Assembly: GCA_051955535.1 (NCBI GenBank) | Contig: JBQCGP010000024.1 | Coordinates: 35,257-99,256 of the forward strand | DNA length: 64,000 nucleotides | Source of the DNA: 13-2-20CM-68-14 sp051955535 | GTDB lineage: Bacteria > Actinomycetota > Thermoleophilia > Gaiellales > Gaiellaceae | Direction: 5' to 3' | Shown here: piece after piece, positions 62,956 through 64,000 of the stretch | Position numbering within the stretch: position 1 is the first letter of the stretch | Layout: each line of letters opens with the position of its first letter | The notes under the pieces: generated by a model | What the model was told of the DNA's origin: nothing | What the model saw: only the letters and a program-made list of their open reading frames with translations | Database searches by the model: none | Position numbers and translations under genes: made by a program

Positions 62956-64000
62956 ATGAAGCAGATCTATCCGGCGACGATCACAGGCAAGAGCTTCGCG
63001 CCCGGCGGGAGCGTCCTCGATCACGCGTTCGGTCGAAGCGAGCCGTACACGCTCGGCGTCGAGGAGGAGTACATGCTGCTCGACGGCGAGACGTTCGACC
63101 TGGTCCAGCACATCGACACCGTCCTTGCGGCGATTTCCGGGCACGAGCTCGAGACGCACGTCAACCCGGAGCTGATGCAGTCGGTGCTCGAGATCGCCAC
63201 TCCGATCTGCCGGACCGCGGCCGACGTCGACCGCGAGCTCCGGCGGCTGCGCTCCTACGTTACCGAGGTAGCCCGTTCCGACAACCTTCGGGTCGGGTCC
63301 GCGGGCACGCACCCGTTCAGCCTCTTCGAGCGGCAGCGGATCACCGCCAAGGACCGCTATCGGCACATGATCGACCAGATGCAGTACGTCGCCCGCCGCG
63401 AGCTGATCTTCGGGCTCCACATCCACGTGGCGGTCGACGACGCCGAGAAGGCGATCCAGGTCGTCAACGGGCTGCTCGCGCACATCGCGCAACTCCTGGC
63501 ACTCTCGGCGTCGTCGCCGTTCTGGCGCGGCGAGGCGACGGGGCTGCGCTCGTCACGGCACATGGTCTTCGCTGCATTCCCGCGCTCCGGCCCCCCGCCG
63601 CGGTTCCGCGACTACGCCGACTACGCAGCCGTCGTCGGGCAGCTGGAGCGCGCCGGCTGCATCGCCGACTACACGCACATCTGGTGGGACATCCGCCTGC
63701 ATCCACGGCTCGGGACGGTCGAGATCCGCATCTGCGACGCGGTGACGCGGCTCGACGACGTGGTCGCGATCACCGCGTTCTGCCAGGCGCTCGTCAAGCA
63801 CTACAGCGAGCGCTTCGACGCCGGTGAAGAGATCCCGTCGTACCACCGGATCCTCACCACCGAGAACAAGTGGCTCGCTGCTCGTTACGGTCTCGACGCG
63901 CCGGTCATGGACCTCGCCGGCGGGCGCCGCAACCGCCTGCCGGTCGCGCAGGTGATCCGCCGCACGGTGCGCCTCGCGCAGCCGCACGCACGCGAGCTCG
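62956..64000 (+). CDS. YbdK-type carboxylate-amine ligase (glutamate-cysteine ligase family 2), partial
   Basis: The frame starts at ATG 62956 and leaves the window on the right after 348 codons. Early motifs include YTLGVEEEYMLLDGET (about 32-47) and NPELMQSVLEIATPICRT (about 75-92). GLHIHVAVDDAEKAI (about 155-169) is the metal/ATP site of the GCS2 group, and WWDIRLHPRLGTVEIRICD (about 234-252) is also conserved. Members join a carboxylate and an amine with ATP, weakly gamma-glutamylcysteine. The natural product is unknown. The triple direct repeat upstream suggests control by an OmpR-family regulator. Confidence 0.92.
   Translation, partial: MKQIYPATITGKSFAPGGSVLDHAFGRSEPYTLGVEEEYMLLDGETFDLVQHIDTVLAAISGHELETHVNPELMQSVLEIATPICRTAADVDRELRRLRSYVTEVARSDNLRVGSAGTHPFSLFERQRITAKDRYRHMIDQMQYVARRELIFGLHIHVAVDDAEKAIQVVNGLLAHIAQLLALSASSPFWRGEATGLRSSRHMVFAAFPRSGPPPRFRDYADYAAVVGQLERAGCIADYTHIWWDIRLHPRLGTVEIRICDAVTRLDDVVAITAFCQALVKHYSERFDAGEEIPSYHRILTTENKWLAARYGLDAPVMDLAGGRRNRLPVAQVIRRTVRLAQPHAREL

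Noticed and set aside
1..64000. CRISPR array, insertion sequence, prophage or integron
   Set aside because: No regularly spaced direct repeats, transposase, integrase or phage structural gene was seen. The palindromic repeats are short and isolated.

Overview
The window is a dense, high-GC stretch of a bacterial chromosome. The third codon position is almost always G or C, and GTG and TTG starts are common. The gene content suggests Actinomycetota, and I infer the class Thermoleophilia or a close relative: a GlmM-GlmS pair, actinobacterial-style acpS-nnr-alr order, the unusual class I isoleucyl-tRNA synthetase subtype, and many leaderless starts. That placement is an inference; no 16S rRNA or tRNA gene was seen. 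About 72 genes were found, most overlapping their neighbours by 1-20 nt. The longest stretch without a gene is about 160 nt (3855-4014) and holds two palindromic repeats. No transposase, prophage, CRISPR array, rRNA or tRNA was recognised.

Layout. 1-4.3 kb: a partial acetyltransferase, a proline dehydrogenase coupled to a class III aminotransferase, a methyltransferase and a FabL-type enoyl-ACP reductase. 4.3-13.4 kb: two exporters and then tyrosine/homogentisate breakdown (hpd, an FAH-family hydrolase, hmgA) interleaved with a VOC protein, a cation diffusion facilitator, a membrane protein and a sarcosine-oxidase-like flavoprotein. 13.4-18.5 kb: a tightly overlapping run of small-molecule and repair genes (methyltransferase, MtnX-like phosphatase, AlkA-like glycosylase, GNAT fusion, GST, hydrolase, sulfurtransferase). 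18.6-25.2 kb: murI, rph, mgtC-like, rdgB, yihY, pyrE and hup. 25.3-32.4 kb: pyrF, a D,D-carboxypeptidase, a PfkB kinase, a GH25 lysozyme, guaB and guaA. 32.5-38.5 kb: a phospholipase D-like protein, a uracil-DNA glycosylase-like protein, rplM-rpsI, glmM and glmS. 38.5-46.5 kb: a permease-YHS fusion, an EamA transporter, arfB, then the overlapping HAD-acpS-nnr-alr-cca-methyltransferase run and a SelW-like selenoprotein. 46.5-53.8 kb: MarR, an SDR, a large secreted subtilase, fabI, a selenocysteine peroxiredoxin and secreted and sensory proteins. 53.8-64 kb: ileS, trxA, a lipid kinase, a Nudix hydrolase, a double propeller, a beta-lactamase-fold protein and a partial YbdK ligase.

The most notable content is two genes with an in-frame UGA that read as selenoproteins: a SelW/Rdx protein with CxxU (46252-46476) and a one-Sec peroxiredoxin (52323-51865, minus strand). 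Each has a perfect hairpin whose apical loop lies 22-25 nt past the UGA, where bacterial SECIS elements sit. Ordinary gene calling would split or lose both. Other structure includes two dispersed palindromic repeat families, one with compensatory changes in its stem. There is also a recurring TAnnnT hexamer 6-10 nt before many start codons (leaderless transcripts), palindromic start or stop codons shared by opposing genes, and a triple 11-bp direct repeat in front of the YbdK gene.
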